This document shows, piece after piece, positions 1 to 9,490 of a DNA stretch of 64,000 bases (its first letter is position 1; each line of letters begins with the position of its first letter). The notes beneath the pieces are model-generated. The model saw nothing but the letters and a program-made list of their open reading frames with translations. It made no database searches and was not told the DNA's origin. Location: positions 1 through 64,000 of the forward strand of contig AZOF01000002.1 in NCBI GenBank assembly GCA_000510845.1, in the 5' to 3' direction. Both the position numbers and the translations under genes were made by a program. Origin of the DNA: an alpha proteobacterium SCGC AAA028-D10 (lineage in GTDB: Bacteria; Pseudomonadota; Alphaproteobacteria; Pelagibacterales; Pelagibacteraceae).

Positions 1-43
1 TTTTTTTTAAGAAAAATTTTTTATTATTTTTAATCTATTTTTT

Positions 44-499
44 TTAATCATTAATATCAAAGCCTAACCACTTTCCTTTTCCATTAAACTCTAGAGACCT
101 GAGATCTTTATCGGGATCATAAGTAAATTTAATTTGTAAAAAATCATTGAATGAATTCATGGCAATTTCTGGCCATTCAATAATATTTATAAAATCTTTT
201 GCTGTATCGAATAATCCTATATTTAAAATTTCTTTTTCTTTTTTTAATCTATAAAAATCATAATGGGCAACTTTCAAATTTTTTCCTAGATCATAATATT
301 GAACTATATTAAAGGTAGGGCTTACTATTTCTTCTAAAGGACGTTGATTTTTTTGCTGTAAATATTGTATTAAAAATCTAGTAAATGTTGTCTTACCAGT
401 ACCTAGATTGCCACTGAGTAATATAAAGTCGTTTAGTTTTAAATTAATTGCGACAGCTTCAGCAAATTTTTTTGTGGAATCTAAAGATTTTAATTCCAT
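44..499 (-). CDS. tsaE: tRNA threonylcarbamoyladenosine biosynthesis ATPase TsaE
   Basis: This is the small cytoplasmic P-loop ATPase that works with TsaB and TsaD to place the threonylcarbamoyl group on A37 of ANN-decoding tRNAs. The 151-residue length is typical of the family. Visible motifs are the Walker A loop GNLGTGKTT (residues 30-38), SPTF (60-63), HYDFYRL (79-85) and EWPE (108-111), all TsaE hallmarks. It starts 10 bases downstream of ahcY on the complementary strand and is the last gene before the left window edge. Its partner tsaB lies far away at 44.2 kb; tsaD is not in the window. Confidence 0.95.
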   Translation of the reverse strand: MELKSLDSTKKFAEAVAINLKLNDFILLSGNLGTGKTTFTRFLIQYLQQKNQRPLEEIVSPTFNIVQYYDLGKNLKVAHYDFYRLKKEKEILNIGLFDTAKDFINIIEWPEIAMNSFNDFLQIKFTYDPDKDLRSLEFNGKGKWLGFDIND

Positions 500-509
500 T
501 TAATTGAAA

Positions 510-1799
510 TTAATAGCGATATGTATCTGGTTTAAAAGGTCCTTTTTCAGGAACGCTAATATAATCAGCTTGTTCTTTGCTTAATTTAGTAAGCTTTGCA
601 CCCACTTTTGCAAGATGTAACATCGCGACTTTTTCATCTAAATGTTTTGGTAAAACATAAACTTTGTTCTGATATTTTCCATTACTGTTCCATAATTCTA
701 TTTGCGCAATGACTTGATTTGTAAAAGAAGCGCTCATAACAAAACTAGGATGTCCTGTTGCACAACCAAGATTCACTAGTCTGCCTTCTGCTAATAAAAT
801 AATTCTTTTTTTATCTGGAAATTCAATTTCATGAACTTGTGGTTTTATTTCGTTCCATTTGTAATTTTTTAATGCACTCACCTCTATTTCATTATCAAAG
901 TGTCCAATGTTACAAAGAATTGATCTATCTTTCATTTTCCTCATATGTTCGATGTTAACAATGTCTTTATTTCCTGTAGCGGTAACAACAATGTCGGCTG
1001 ATGATATCGCCTCATCCATTAATACAACTTGATATCCTTCCATTGCCGCTTGCAATGCACAAATTGGATCAGTTTCGGTAATCAAAACTCTTGCGCCACT
1101 TTGTCTAAGTGATGCGGCACTACCTTTTCCCACATCTCCAAATCCGGCAACTATAGCAACTTTTCCTGACATCATGACATCCGTTGCTCTTCTAATTGAG
1201 TCTACTAAACTTTCTCTGCAACCATATAAATTATCAAATTTAGATTTTGTTACTGAATCGTTAACGTTAATTGCTGGAATTAATAATTTGTTATCTTTCT
1301 CTAATTTATTTAAAGCTTTAACTCCAGTAGTAGTCTCTTCAGAAACTCCCTTAACATTTTTTAATAAATCTTTGTATTTATCGTGCAATAACATTGTTAG
1401 ATCCCCACCATCGTCTAATAAAAGATTTGGTTTCCAATCTTTCTTTCCATTAATAGTTTGTTCAATGCACCACCAGTATTCTTCTTCTGTCTCGCCCTTC
1501 CAAGCAAATACCGGTATTCCTTTTGCAGCAATTGCTGCTGCGGCATGATCTTGTGTTGAAAATATATTGCAAGATGACCATCTAACCTCCGCTCCCAGAA
1601 CTACTAATGTTTCTATCAAAACTGCAGTTTGAATTGTCATGTGAAGACAACCAATTATTCTTGCTCCTTTTAAGGGTTTGCTAGATTGATATTCACTTCT
1701 GATTGCCATTAAACCTGGCATTTCAGTTTCTGCTAGAGAAATTTCTTTATTACCAAATTCTGCTAGTTTTAAATCTTTTACTTTAAAATCTTGGGTCAT
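510..1799 (-). CDS. ahcY: Adenosylhomocysteinase (SAH hydrolase)
   Basis: The enzyme splits S-adenosylhomocysteine into adenosine and homocysteine and so relieves product inhibition of methyltransferases. The protein is 429 residues. The NAD-binding loop GFGDVGKG is at 219-226, the substrate segment [13 protein letters not shown] lies near 178-190, HPSFVMS follows in the C-terminal half, and the extreme C-terminus KPDTYRY matches the conserved KPDHYRY tail. The gap to the upstream sensor kinase gene is 53 bases. I saw no recognisable SAM or SAH riboswitch in it. metK (38.6 kb) and a PfkB adenosine-type kinase (62.7 kb) supply neighbouring steps of the cycle. Confidence 0.98.
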   Translation of the reverse strand: MTQDFKVKDLKLAEFGNKEISLAETEMPGLMAIRSEYQSSKPLKGARIIGCLHMTIQTAVLIETLVVLGAEVRWSSCNIFSTQDHAAAAIAAKGIPVFAWKGETEEEYWWCIEQTINGKKDWKPNLLLDDGGDLTMLLHDKYKDLLKNVKGVSEETTTGVKALNKLEKDNKLLIPAINVNDSVTKSKFDNLYGCRESLVDSIRRATDVMMSGKVAIVAGFGDVGKGSAASLRQSGARVLITETDPICALQAAMEGYQVVLMDEAISSADIVVTATGNKDIVNIEHMRKMKDRSILCNIGHFDNEIEVSALKNYKWNEIKPQVHEIEFPDKKRIILLAEGRLVNLGCATGHPSFVMSASFTNQVIAQIELWNSNGKYQNKVYVLPKHLDEKVAMLHLAKVGAKLTKLSKEQADYISVPEKGPFKPDTYRY

Positions 1800-1852
1800 T
1801 TAAAAAGTTAACTAACAATAAAACTTAGATATATCAATTTTATTTATGAGCT

Positions 1853-3388
1853 TTAATCTGCTATTGGCAAATCAATCTCAACTACGGCGCCCCTTCTTCC
1901 TTCTTCATTTAAATTGTACGCTTTAATATGACCTTTGTGTGATTCAACTATATTTTTAACTATATTTAATCCTAAACCAGAATGCAGACCAAACATTTCC
2001 TTTGGTCTATTACTATAGAATCTTTCAAAAACTTTTCCGATATTACTTTCGTTAAATCCAGGACCCTCATCAGCAATAATTATTTTTGCATAATTATTCG
2101 CGCTTTCAATATTTATTCTTAGAATGCTTTTTTCAGGACTAAATGAGATAGAATTTTCTAATATATTCGAAATAACTTGTTCAATTCTGCTTTCAAAACC
2201 AATAACAAAAGTTTTTTTCTTAATTAAATTATTAATCTCTATTGAAATATTTTTTTTAGTATTATCAATAACCTGCTGATATTCGTCTGCAACTTTTTTT
2301 AAAAGTTTAATTAAATCAAATCTGGTTAATTGTAATTTAGCTTCTAAAGCCTCACCTTTTAGCATGTTAGAATAGTCTGTGATTAATCTTTCAATTCTCA
2401 CAACATCGTCATTTAAAATTCCAAGTAACCTAGCCTTTTTTTCTGCATCTTTTGCATTGGGTAATAACTCTGATGCTGCTTTTAAGGATGCTAATGGATT
2501 TCTAATTTCGTGAGTAAGATCAGATGCAAATCTTTCTGCAAATTCAATTCGTTTATATAAATTATCTGTCATCCCTGATAGCGATCTTGATAAATTACCA
2601 ATTTCATCTCGTCTTAAATTAATTCTGTTAATAATTTTATTGTCGGGGTTATCGGAGCTTGCTGAGGTTGCGTAACGCCCTAAAATTCTAATTGGTTTAA
2701 TAATATTTGCATTTAAAAATATTGAAAAAATTAATATGATTGCAGCAACGCTTAATACCGTTCGAATAACAAAGTTTTTTCTTTCAACGATAGCATTTTC
2801 AATGTCATTTGAATCTTCCGAAATAACAATGTAGCCTTTATTTTCAGAATTTAAAGTTAGAGAAGATAAACTAACAACAACAAAATTATTTTTGATCTTT
2901 CTTGAAAAAGTTAAAACCTTGTCAGATCCTAATATACTTAAATTATCATTAATAATTTTATTAAGTATCTTTTCTTCTTGTTGAGTAGTTAGATCGGATG
3001 TGTCTGGTATACTGTCTATTGTTAATTTTCTTTCTTGAACATCTGGCACTTTATAAAATGGTTTAGCATTTATATCTAGAGAGTGTGTATCTACTATAAT
3101 TTCTTTCTTTAGATCATAAATTCTAATTTGATTAATATTAGGTAATAAATATTTGTAATTTGCTAAAAAGATTTTAAGATTATCTCTCTTGTAAGGAATA
3201 CGCTGTAACTCCATGTTTAAAGCAATATTCTTAATAAGTTTAGAATGCTCTTTCTTTTTATTGCCTACAAGCTCAGGTTCAATCGACTGAAGATAAGAAT
3301 AGGTTGCTAAGGTTAATATTGAAAAAAAAAATAAATTTATAAATAAAAATCTTGCTAATAAAGATTTTAAATTAACAGAAAACTTCAT
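1853..3388 (-). CDS. chvG: ChvG-like membrane sensor histidine kinase
   Basis: The 511-residue protein has a transmembrane helix near 13-33, a periplasmic sensor region of about 170 residues, a second helix near 207-228, a HAMP linker, a HisKA domain with phospho-accepting His293 (LTHEIRNPLAS) and a HATPase_c domain (N-box near NILENSISFS, then DEGPGF and GLHSGLGLNIVK). The layout and the adjacent response regulator 5 bases upstream fit the alphaproteobacterial ChvG/ChvI (ExoS/ChvI) envelope and acid-stress system. EnvZ/OmpR is the alternative annotation. The signal sensed in this organism cannot be read from sequence. Confidence 0.85.
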   Translation of the reverse strand: MKFSVNLKSLLARFLFINLFFFSILTLATYSYLQSIEPELVGNKKKEHSKLIKNIALNMELQRIPYKRDNLKIFLANYKYLLPNINQIRIYDLKKEIIVDTHSLDINAKPFYKVPDVQERKLTIDSIPDTSDLTTQQEEKILNKIINDNLSILGSDKVLTFSRKIKNNFVVVSLSSLTLNSENKGYIVISEDSNDIENAIVERKNFVIRTVLSVAAIILIFSIFLNANIIKPIRILGRYATSASSDNPDNKIINRINLRRDEIGNLSRSLSGMTDNLYKRIEFAERFASDLTHEIRNPLASLKAASELLPNAKDAEKKARLLGILNDDVVRIERLITDYSNMLKGEALEAKLQLTRFDLIKLLKKVADEYQQVIDNTKKNISIEINNLIKKKTFVIGFESRIEQVISNILENSISFSPEKSILRINIESANNYAKIIIADEGPGFNESNIGKVFERFYSNRPKEMFGLHSGLGLNIVKNIVESHKGHIKAYNLNEEGRRGAVVEIDLPIAD

Positions 3389-3393
3389 TCTAT

Positions 3394-4095
3394 TTAACTA
3401 ACATTCCAGCGATAGCCACTTCCATATCTGGTCTCAATTGCTGAAAATTTTGGATCAATCTTTTTAAATTTTTTTCTTATTCTCTTAACATGACTATCTA
3501 TAGTTCTATCTTCAATGTCATTTTCCTGCTTATAGGCAATATTCATTAGATAGGCTCTTTCTTTAACAACTCCAGGCCTTTTTGCTAACTCATAAATAAT
3601 CTTAAATTCAGTTGTAGTTAATTTATCGGGCAAAGTTTTTCCTCCCCACTCACATTCTAATTGTTCGGAGTCTAAGATTAGTCTTCCAACAGTTAAAATA
3701 TTTTTTGGTTGAGAAGCAGTCTTGGGTTCTAGCTTTCTGAATTGAACACGAATTCTCTCTATTAATACTTTAACAGAAAAGCCCCCTGACTTTTTAACGT
3801 AATCGTCAGCACCTAATTTTAATCCCAATAATTCATCCACCTCATCATCTTTGGAAGTTAATAAAATTATAGGTATAGAAGTTTTTTTTCTTAATTTTTC
3901 TAATAATTCTTCACCGTTCATTTTGGGCATCTTTAAATCTATAACTGCTAGATCAGGAGGGTTACGCGTCATACCGATGTATGCGCTTTCACCATCAAGG
4001 TAGGTTTGAACTTTAAATCCCTCATTCTCAAGCGCCATTGAAACGCTTGTTAAGATATTTCTATCGTCATCGACTAGGGCGATTGTTTTGTTCAT
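3394..4095 (-). CDS. chvI: ChvI-like OmpR-family response regulator
   Basis: The 233-residue protein has an N-terminal receiver domain (acidic pocket VDDD at 8-11, phospho-acceptor Asp53 in VIDLKMP, switch residues in LLTSKDD and the conserved Lys in DDYVKK) and a C-terminal winged-helix DNA-binding domain (from about 133; RTIDSHVKRIRKKF and RYGSGYRW are typical). It is encoded immediately before the ChvG-like kinase with a 5-base gap, so the two are almost certainly one transcript and a cognate pair. ChvI identity is inferred from the partner and from the long inter-domain arrangement. Confidence 0.88.
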   Translation of the reverse strand: MNKTIALVDDDRNILTSVSMALENEGFKVQTYLDGESAYIGMTRNPPDLAVIDLKMPKMNGEELLEKLRKKTSIPIILLTSKDDEVDELLGLKLGADDYVKKSGGFSVKVLIERIRVQFRKLEPKTASQPKNILTVGRLILDSEQLECEWGGKTLPDKLTTTEFKIIYELAKRPGVVKERAYLMNIAYKQENDIEDRTIDSHVKRIRKKFKKIDPKFSAIETRYGSGYRWNVS

Positions 4096-4134
4096 ATAAA
4101 TTATTTTATAATAATATTTGTATAATCAAAAGTT

Positions 4135-6930
4135 TTAATGCGCAGTGGTCCAATTTAATCCTTCTTTAATATCTACGCTTAAAGGAATGGAAAATTTATA
4201 GTCTGGTTCTGATGCTTTTGACATTATTTCAACAATATCAGCTTTTGATTTTTTAATATTATCAACAGAAGATTCAAACACTAGTTCATCATGAATCTGC
4301 AAAAGCATTTTACATTTTAAGTCTTGATCTTTAATTTTTTGATCTATTTTAATCATTGCAAGCCTTAGAAGATCCGCAGCAGTTCCTTGTATTGGAGCAT
4401 TAATAGATGCTCTTTCTTGAAAAGTTCTTAATGTATGATTTTTGTCATTAATATTTGGAAAGTTACATTTTCTACCAAATATTGTTTTTACATAACCATA
4501 TTTTCTACAGCTCTTTAATGTTTCATTCATATAATCTTTTATTTCTGGAAATTTCTTAAAATAAGATTTTAAAAAAGATTCTGCTTCAGTATTAGAAACT
4601 GAAATTTGCTTGGCAAGACCATATGATGAAATTCCATAAATAATTCCAAAATTAATTGCCTTTGCTTTTCTTCTCATTTCTTCATTTATTTCTGCATGTT
4701 TTACTTCAAAGATTTGGGCTGCTGTAATATTATGAATATCTTCAGAATTTAAAAAACCTTTCTTGAGTTCTTTCACGTCAGCCATATGCGCAAGTATTCT
4801 CATTTCAATTTGACTATAATCTGCTGAAATTAAAAAATTATCTTTCTCAGCTATAAATGCCGACCGTATTTCCTTTCCTTCTGCTGACTTAATTGGAATG
4901 TTTTGAATATTTGGATCGCTAGATGCAAGTCTGCCCGTATTGGTGGCTGCAAGTAAAAAAGATGTATGAATTCTTTTGGTTTTTGGATCAATAAATTCTT
5001 GTAAACTATCAGTATAAGTATTTTTTAATTTAGATTTTTGCCTCCAGTCTAAAATTAATTGGGGTAAATCATGTCCTTTAAAGGCCAAGTCCTCTAAAAT
5101 ATTAACATTGGTTGCGTAGTTGCCTTTTTTAGTTTTCTTGGTGCCAACAATTTTTAGCTTTTTATAAAGAATATCGCCAAGTTGTTTTGTAGATGCAATA
5201 TTGAACTCTTCACCTGCAAGTTCATAAATTTTCTTTTCTAGAACTTTTAAATCTTTCTCAAATTTTAATGATAAATTTTTTAGAATTTTTTCATCAATCT
5301 TTATTCCATTTTCCTCCATCTGAGACAACACTTTGACCATTGGCTTTTCAAGTTCCTGATAAACTTTCAATACTTCTTCTTTAAAAATTCTATTATTAAA
5401 AAAGTTATATAGTCTTAAAGTAACATCAGCATCTTCAGCTGCGTATTCCGTTGCCTTATCAATATGAACCTTATCAAAAGTAACTTGCGACTTTCCAATG
5501 CCTGCAACATCTTTGAATGAAATCGTCTTATGATTTAGATGAATCTCAGAAAGCAAATCCATTCCATGACGATTTATTCCAGCATCTAACACGTAAGACA
5601 TTAACATTGTGTCTTCTATTGAATTTAAATGGATTCCATATTTTTTTAATATTCCAAAATCATATTTAATATTCTGTCCAATTATTTTTATACTTTTGTC
5701 CTCAAGAAAAGGCTTAATCTTTTTAATGACAGCATCAATATCCAACTGTGATTTAATTTGTTTATCTTCTTTATTAGAATGATTTAAAGGTATGTAATAA
5801 GCATTCCCCTCTTTTACGCATAAAGAAATACCAACTAAATCAGCCTGTCTAATATTTAAAGAATTTGTCTCAACATCAACAACAACAATGCCTTTTTTTT
5901 CCGCCTCTTCTAAAATTTTTTCTAACTCAGATAATTTAAATACTGTTTTATAATTATCTCTAGAAACTTTTGCGCCTACGGAAACAGTGTGTTTTGTTTC
6001 TTCTAAAAAAACATCTTGTTTATCTGTTTGTGCTCCATGAGTTTTTTCAATTCTTTCCAAAAGTCTCGTAAATTCCATTTTTTTTAAAAATGAAATAATT
6101 TTTTCCTTATCTAAGTCCTTAACTATAAAATCTTCGATTTTTTCAACTGTAGGAACGTCATCTTTTAGAGTTACTAATTTCTTACTAATAAGTGCATTTT
6201 CTTTATTGTCAGAAATTGCTTGTCTTCGTTTTGGCTGTTTAATTTTATCTACGTTCTTTAATAAGTTCTCTACTGAACCAAATTCATTAATTAACTCTGC
6301 GGCAGTTTTAACTCCTATACTTGGAACGCCAGGTATATTATCTGAGCTATCCCCTGCTAACGCCTGGACTTCAATAACTTTGTCTGGGGTTACGCCAAAT
6401 TTTTCCTTAACCTCTTCAATACCAATATCTTTATTTTTCATTGAATCGAAAAGCGTTGTTTGATCGTCAATTAATTGCATTAAATCTTTATCAGATGAAA
6501 TAATCTTAACTCTTGTATTTTTTTTTAAAGCTTCTTTTTTATATGTAGCTATCAAATCATCAGCTTCATAATTCTCCATCTCTATACTAGGTAAATTAAA
6601 AGCTTTTACGGCTTCACGTATAAAACTAAATTGAGGTATTAAGTCTTCTGGAGTTTCACTTCTATTTGCTTTGTATTCTGGATAAATATTATTTCTAAAA
6701 TTTTTTCTAGCAGTATCAAATATAACGGCTATATGAGTTGGTTTTTCATGATCATTTTTTGATTTTGAATCTTCTAGAAATTTGTAAATCATATTGCAAA
6801 ACCCACTGACAGCTCCTACTGGCATTCCATCGCTTTTTCTTGTAAGTGGTGGGAGAGCATAAAAGGCTCTAAAAATATAACCAGAGCCGTCAATAAGATA
6901 AAGAAGGTCTGTTTTTTTAGAATTGGTCAT
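4135..6930 (-). CDS. polA: DNA polymerase I
   Basis: This is the repair and Okazaki-fragment-processing polymerase, 931 residues and full length. It has three domains in order: a 5' nuclease domain (about 1-290, with NYEADDLIAT and DSSDNIPGVPSIGVKTA), a 3'-5' exonuclease domain (about 330-510; VDVETNSL, GQNIKYDFGIL and YAAEDADVT supply the acidic DEDD residues, so proofreading appears intact) and a family A polymerase domain (about 540-931). Polymerase motif A is ADYSQIEMRILAH, the O-helix is RRKAKAINFGIIYG and motif C is QIHDELVFE. It is divergent from the ABC ATPase gene across a 48-base gap. Confidence 0.98.
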   Translation of the reverse strand: MTNSKKTDLLYLIDGSGYIFRAFYALPPLTRKSDGMPVGAVSGFCNMIYKFLEDSKSKNDHEKPTHIAVIFDTARKNFRNNIYPEYKANRSETPEDLIPQFSFIREAVKAFNLPSIEMENYEADDLIATYKKEALKKNTRVKIISSDKDLMQLIDDQTTLFDSMKNKDIGIEEVKEKFGVTPDKVIEVQALAGDSSDNIPGVPSIGVKTAAELINEFGSVENLLKNVDKIKQPKRRQAISDNKENALISKKLVTLKDDVPTVEKIEDFIVKDLDKEKIISFLKKMEFTRLLERIEKTHGAQTDKQDVFLEETKHTVSVGAKVSRDNYKTVFKLSELEKILEEAEKKGIVVVDVETNSLNIRQADLVGISLCVKEGNAYYIPLNHSNKEDKQIKSQLDIDAVIKKIKPFLEDKSIKIIGQNIKYDFGILKKYGIHLNSIEDTMLMSYVLDAGINRHGMDLLSEIHLNHKTISFKDVAGIGKSQVTFDKVHIDKATEYAAEDADVTLRLYNFFNNRIFKEEVLKVYQELEKPMVKVLSQMEENGIKIDEKILKNLSLKFEKDLKVLEKKIYELAGEEFNIASTKQLGDILYKKLKIVGTKKTKKGNYATNVNILEDLAFKGHDLPQLILDWRQKSKLKNTYTDSLQEFIDPKTKRIHTSFLLAATNTGRLASSDPNIQNIPIKSAEGKEIRSAFIAEKDNFLISADYSQIEMRILAHMADVKELKKGFLNSEDIHNITAAQIFEVKHAEINEEMRRKAKAINFGIIYGISSYGLAKQISVSNTEAESFLKSYFKKFPEIKDYMNETLKSCRKYGYVKTIFGRKCNFPNINDKNHTLRTFQERASINAPIQGTAADLLRLAMIKIDQKIKDQDLKCKMLLQIHDELVFESSVDNIKKSKADIVEIMSKASEPDYKFSIPLSVDIKEGLNWTTAH

Positions 6931-6978
6931 TAAATAAATATTATCTTATAAATACAAAAATTATATTACATAATATTA

Positions 6979-7911
6979 ATGGAAAATTTTTTAGCACTAG
7001 AAATTACTAATCTCTCAAAAGAATTTAAGACAAAACAAAATACAATCCATGCTTTAAAAAATATTAGTTTAAATGTTAATAAAGGAGAAATATTTGGCTT
7101 ATTAGGTCCAAATGGTGCTGGCAAATCTACATTTATAAATATTCTTGCGGGAACAGTTATAAAATCTTCTGGTTTAGTAAAGGTATGGAATTTCGATCTA
7201 GATAAAAATCCTAGAGAGGTAAGAAGTTCTATAGGAATAGTTCCTCAAGAGACAAATCTTGATCCATTTTTTACTCCAAGAAAATTACTCGAAATTCAAG
7301 CTGGAATGTATGGAATAAAAGAAAGCGAAAGAATCACAGATAAAATTTTAGAAATCACCATGCTTCAAGACAAAGCAGATTCCTATGCTCGAAGTTTATC
7401 TGGAGGAATGAAGAGAAGATTATTAGTTGCAAAAGCTCTCGTTCACCGCCCCCCTATTTTAATTCTAGATGAGCCTACAGCTGGCGTTGACGTAGATCTT
7501 AGACAACAACTGTTAGAAAATATTCAACAGCTTAACAAACAAGGTGTAACTATTATTTTAACAACTCACTACCTGCAAGAAGCCCAGCAATTGTGTGACC
7601 GTATTGCAATTATTAATAATGGTGAGTTAATAGCATTAGATAAAACTGAAAATTTACTAAACAATATATTAACAAAAAAAATAATTTTTAAATTAAAAGT
7701 TCCCAAAAATATTGGAGAAAAACTGAAGTCCGGTCTTACAATTAACTACCCAAAATCTGACCTTATTAGCGTTACCTATAATAAAAATGAGAATAAAATT
7801 GAAGAAATTATATCTGAAGTGAAAGAAAAAAATATTGAAATTTTGGATATTTTAACAGAAGATGCAGACTTAGAAGATGTTTTTTTAAAACTGACAAAAA
7901 AAAATGCTTAA
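6979..7911 (+). CDS. ABC-2 type (YadG-like) ABC transporter ATP-binding protein
   Basis: The 310-residue ATPase carries Walker A GPNGAGKST (43-51), Q-loop VPQE (88-91), signature LSGGM (140-144), Walker B with D-loop LILDEPTAGVD (161-171) and the switch His197. The long C-terminal extension and the segment DEPTAGVDVDLRQQL resemble the YadG/ABC-2 exporter ATPase group. No membrane permease gene is adjacent. The next gene, bioY, overlaps it by 8 bases, but BioY normally pairs with an ECF-type ATPase rather than an ABC-2 type one. The substrate is unknown. Confidence 0.85.
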   Translation: MENFLALEITNLSKEFKTKQNTIHALKNISLNVNKGEIFGLLGPNGAGKSTFINILAGTVIKSSGLVKVWNFDLDKNPREVRSSIGIVPQETNLDPFFTPRKLLEIQAGMYGIKESERITDKILEITMLQDKADSYARSLSGGMKRRLLVAKALVHRPPILILDEPTAGVDVDLRQQLLENIQQLNKQGVTIILTTHYLQEAQQLCDRIAIINNGELIALDKTENLLNNILTKKIIFKLKVPKNIGEKLKSGLTINYPKSDLISVTYNKNENKIEEIISEVKEKNIEILDILTEDADLEDVFLKLTKKNA

Positions 7912-8476
7912 TAACAAAATTCAAAATAAAAAACTTTTTTTACTAAAAGAAATTATGTGGTTGTTGCCCGTAATTGTTTTTGCAACTTTTATTATTACCT
8001 TGTCTGCAAAAACTAAGGTTCCATTTTATCCTGTGCCGATGACTATGCAGACGTTTGTAATCATGGCGATTGGTGTTGCTTTTGGAAAAAAAGTGAGTCT
8101 TTTAATACTATCAACTTATTTTTTAGAAGGCTTGTTTGGTCTTCCAGTATTTGCTGGTACTCCAGAAAAAGGTGTTGGATTAAGTTATATACTTGGACCA
8201 ACTTGCGGATACTTAATGGGATATTTTATTACTGTATATCTTTCTGGAAATATCAATGATGAAGATAAAATTTTAACAAGAATTATAAAATTAATAATCG
8301 CAATTATCCCAACTTATGTATTGGGAGTTATTTGGCTTGGTACAATATTTGGCTGGAATGATTCTATTATCAAATTAGGAGTTGTTCCTTTTATATTTGC
8401 TGAATTATTTAAAATAACTTTGCTTGCATTGTTAATTCCACATATTTTTAAGTTAAAAAAATACATAAAATCTTAA
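7904..8476 (+). CDS. bioY: Biotin transporter BioY
   Basis: This is a 190-residue integral membrane protein of the BioY family, the substrate-binding S component for biotin uptake. Hydrophobic segments suggest about six helices. Family motifs include VPMTMQTFVIMAIG (about 43-57), a glycine-rich GLFGLPVFAG segment and LGPTCGYLMGY (about 98-108). It overlaps the upstream ATPase gene by 8 bases, so translation is probably coupled. No bioM (ECF ATPase) or bioN gene is adjacent. BioY proteins are known that act without dedicated ECF partners. Whether the neighbouring ATPase energises it is an open question. Confidence 0.9.
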   Translation: MLNNKIQNKKLFLLKEIMWLLPVIVFATFIITLSAKTKVPFYPVPMTMQTFVIMAIGVAFGKKVSLLILSTYFLEGLFGLPVFAGTPEKGVGLSYILGPTCGYLMGYFITVYLSGNINDEDKILTRIIKLIIAIIPTYVLGVIWLGTIFGWNDSIIKLGVVPFIFAELFKITLLALLIPHIFKLKKYIKS

Positions 8477-8497
8477 ATTCTTAATATCTAATTATAA

Positions 8498-8923
8498 ATG
8501 TTCAAAAACCTTTTAGGTTCTTGGTATTTAAAAAAAAAAATATCAAATGGCTTTTTAGGCGAAGGTTTAGTGTCTTTAAAATCTAAAAAATTAAATAACT
8601 TCCATTACGAAGAAAAAAGCTTTATTCATAAAAAAAGTACTGAGAATCCAATCTCTGGCTATCAAAAGTTTGATATCGTTGAAAATAAGAATTTTATAAA
8701 ATTTTACTTTTTACTAGGTGATAAAAAAAATAAAATTTATCAAAAATTTAATAACAGCTTTAAAGAGAATCTTGTTTCTTGGTACTTTTGTAAAAAAGAT
8801 ACCTACAAAACGTACTTGAGGGTGATAAATAATAATTTATTTAAGATAGATCACTTAATAACAGGTCCAAACAAAAGAATATTAATACAGAATACTTATT
8901 TTAGGTCTTGTAAAAATAATTAG
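8498..8923 (+). CDS. DUF6314-like small protein
   Basis: This 141-residue, lysine- and asparagine-rich protein has no signal peptide or membrane helix. The N-terminus (LLGSWYLKKKISN, then GEGLVSL), a central YEEKSF-like strand and the C-terminal HLITGPNKRILIQNTY resemble the lipocalin-like DUF6314 family (opening G.W.l.R.i). That match is by eye only and the function is unknown. It follows bioY after 21 bases, so it may be the last gene of the ATPase-bioY transcript. Its TAG stop abuts the regA stop on the other strand and lies in the loop of a small hairpin. Confidence 0.6.
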   Translation: MFKNLLGSWYLKKKISNGFLGEGLVSLKSKKLNNFHYEEKSFIHKKSTENPISGYQKFDIVENKNFIKFYFLLGDKKNKIYQKFNNSFKENLVSWYFCKKDTYKTYLRVINNNLFKIDHLITGPNKRILIQNTYFRSCKNN

Positions 8924-8930
8924 TTATTTT
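8913..8930. repeat. Inverted repeat at the convergent DUF6314/regA stop codons
   Basis: AAAATAA (8913-8919) and TTATTTT (8924-8930) are perfectly complementary around a 4-base loop (TTAG, 8920-8923). The loop contains the plus-strand TAG stop and the right arm contains the regA TAA. Short T tracts follow in both directions. It could act as a weak bidirectional terminator; that role is inferred. Confidence 0.5.
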
Positions 8931-9490
8931 GGGGATCTTTTTGAAAGTATTCTTTGAAGGGTTCTTCTGTGCATATTAAGTCTTCTAGCCGTCTCAGAAA
9001 CATTTCGTTCGCATAATTCAAATACTCTCTGAATGTGTTCCCATTTTACCCTATCAGCCGACATTGGGTTCTCTGGAGGAGTTGCTTTCTTATCTTTATC
9101 TGCCAATAAAGCGGCCTCCAAATCCTCAGCATCAGCTGGCTTAGCAAGGTAGTCTATAGCTCCCGATTTAACCGCCGCAACAGCTGTAGGTATGTTTCCG
9201 TAGCCGGTTAAAACTACAATTCTACTGTCAGCTTTGACCTTGTGGATCTCTTTAACAACATCCAGACCGCTCCCATCGTTCAGTCTAAGGTCTATGATGG
9301 CAAAAGTTGGTGGAGAAACTTTAACTTTTTGGATCGCCTCAGCAACGCCAGAAGCCGGGGTAACAAAAAAACCTTTATTTTCCATGGCTTTTGAAAGCCT
9401 GTTTCGAAATGGATCGTCATCGTCCACTATGAGCAGAGATTTGTTCTCGAACTGCTCTAGATTCACTTTTGAGGTTAAAATTTTATTCAT
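8924..9490 (-). CDS. regA: RegA/ActR/PrrA-type redox response regulator
   Basis: The 188-residue protein is a global regulator of redox-dependent genes. Its receiver domain has acidic pocket VDDDDPF (22-28), phospho-acceptor Asp67 (IIDLRLNDGSGLD), VVLTGYG and the conserved Lys in YLAKPAD. The linker ENPMSADRVKWEHIQRV and the C-terminal Fis-type helix-turn-helix SETARRLNMHRRTLQRIL are nearly diagnostic for RegA. The start leaves 17 residues before the receiver core, as usual. Base composition is unusual: about 43% G+C by hand count against about 30% nearby. The cognate kinase regB is 4.3 kb away on the same strand, separated by the polyamine operon. No clear ribosome binding site precedes the ATG. 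Confidence 0.96.
   Translation of the reverse strand: MNKILTSKVNLEQFENKSLLIVDDDDPFRNRLSKAMENKGFFVTPASGVAEAIQKVKVSPPTFAIIDLRLNDGSGLDVVKEIHKVKADSRIVVLTGYGNIPTAVAAVKSGAIDYLAKPADAEDLEAALLADKDKKATPPENPMSADRVKWEHIQRVFELCERNVSETARRLNMHRRTLQRILSKRSPK
9476..9481 (+). promoter_or_regulatory. Candidate -10 box for the speF leader/odc transcript
   Basis: TAAAAT inside the regA 5' coding end would place transcription start near 9488-9490, exactly at the 5' edge of the leader hairpin. No good -35 element lies 16-18 bases upstream. In a sequence this AT-rich the match alone is weak. Confidence 0.25.

Noticed and set aside
1-43. T-rich and A-rich tracts after tsaE as a terminator.
   Set aside because: No stem with convincing pairing can be drawn, and the sequence is cut by the window edge.
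1174-1548. A 124-codon open frame on the plus strand inside ahcY.
   Set aside because: It is antisense to strongly conserved ahcY coding sequence and encodes no recognisable protein. Similar antisense frames in polA, infB, nusA, dnaK and others were rejected for the same reason.
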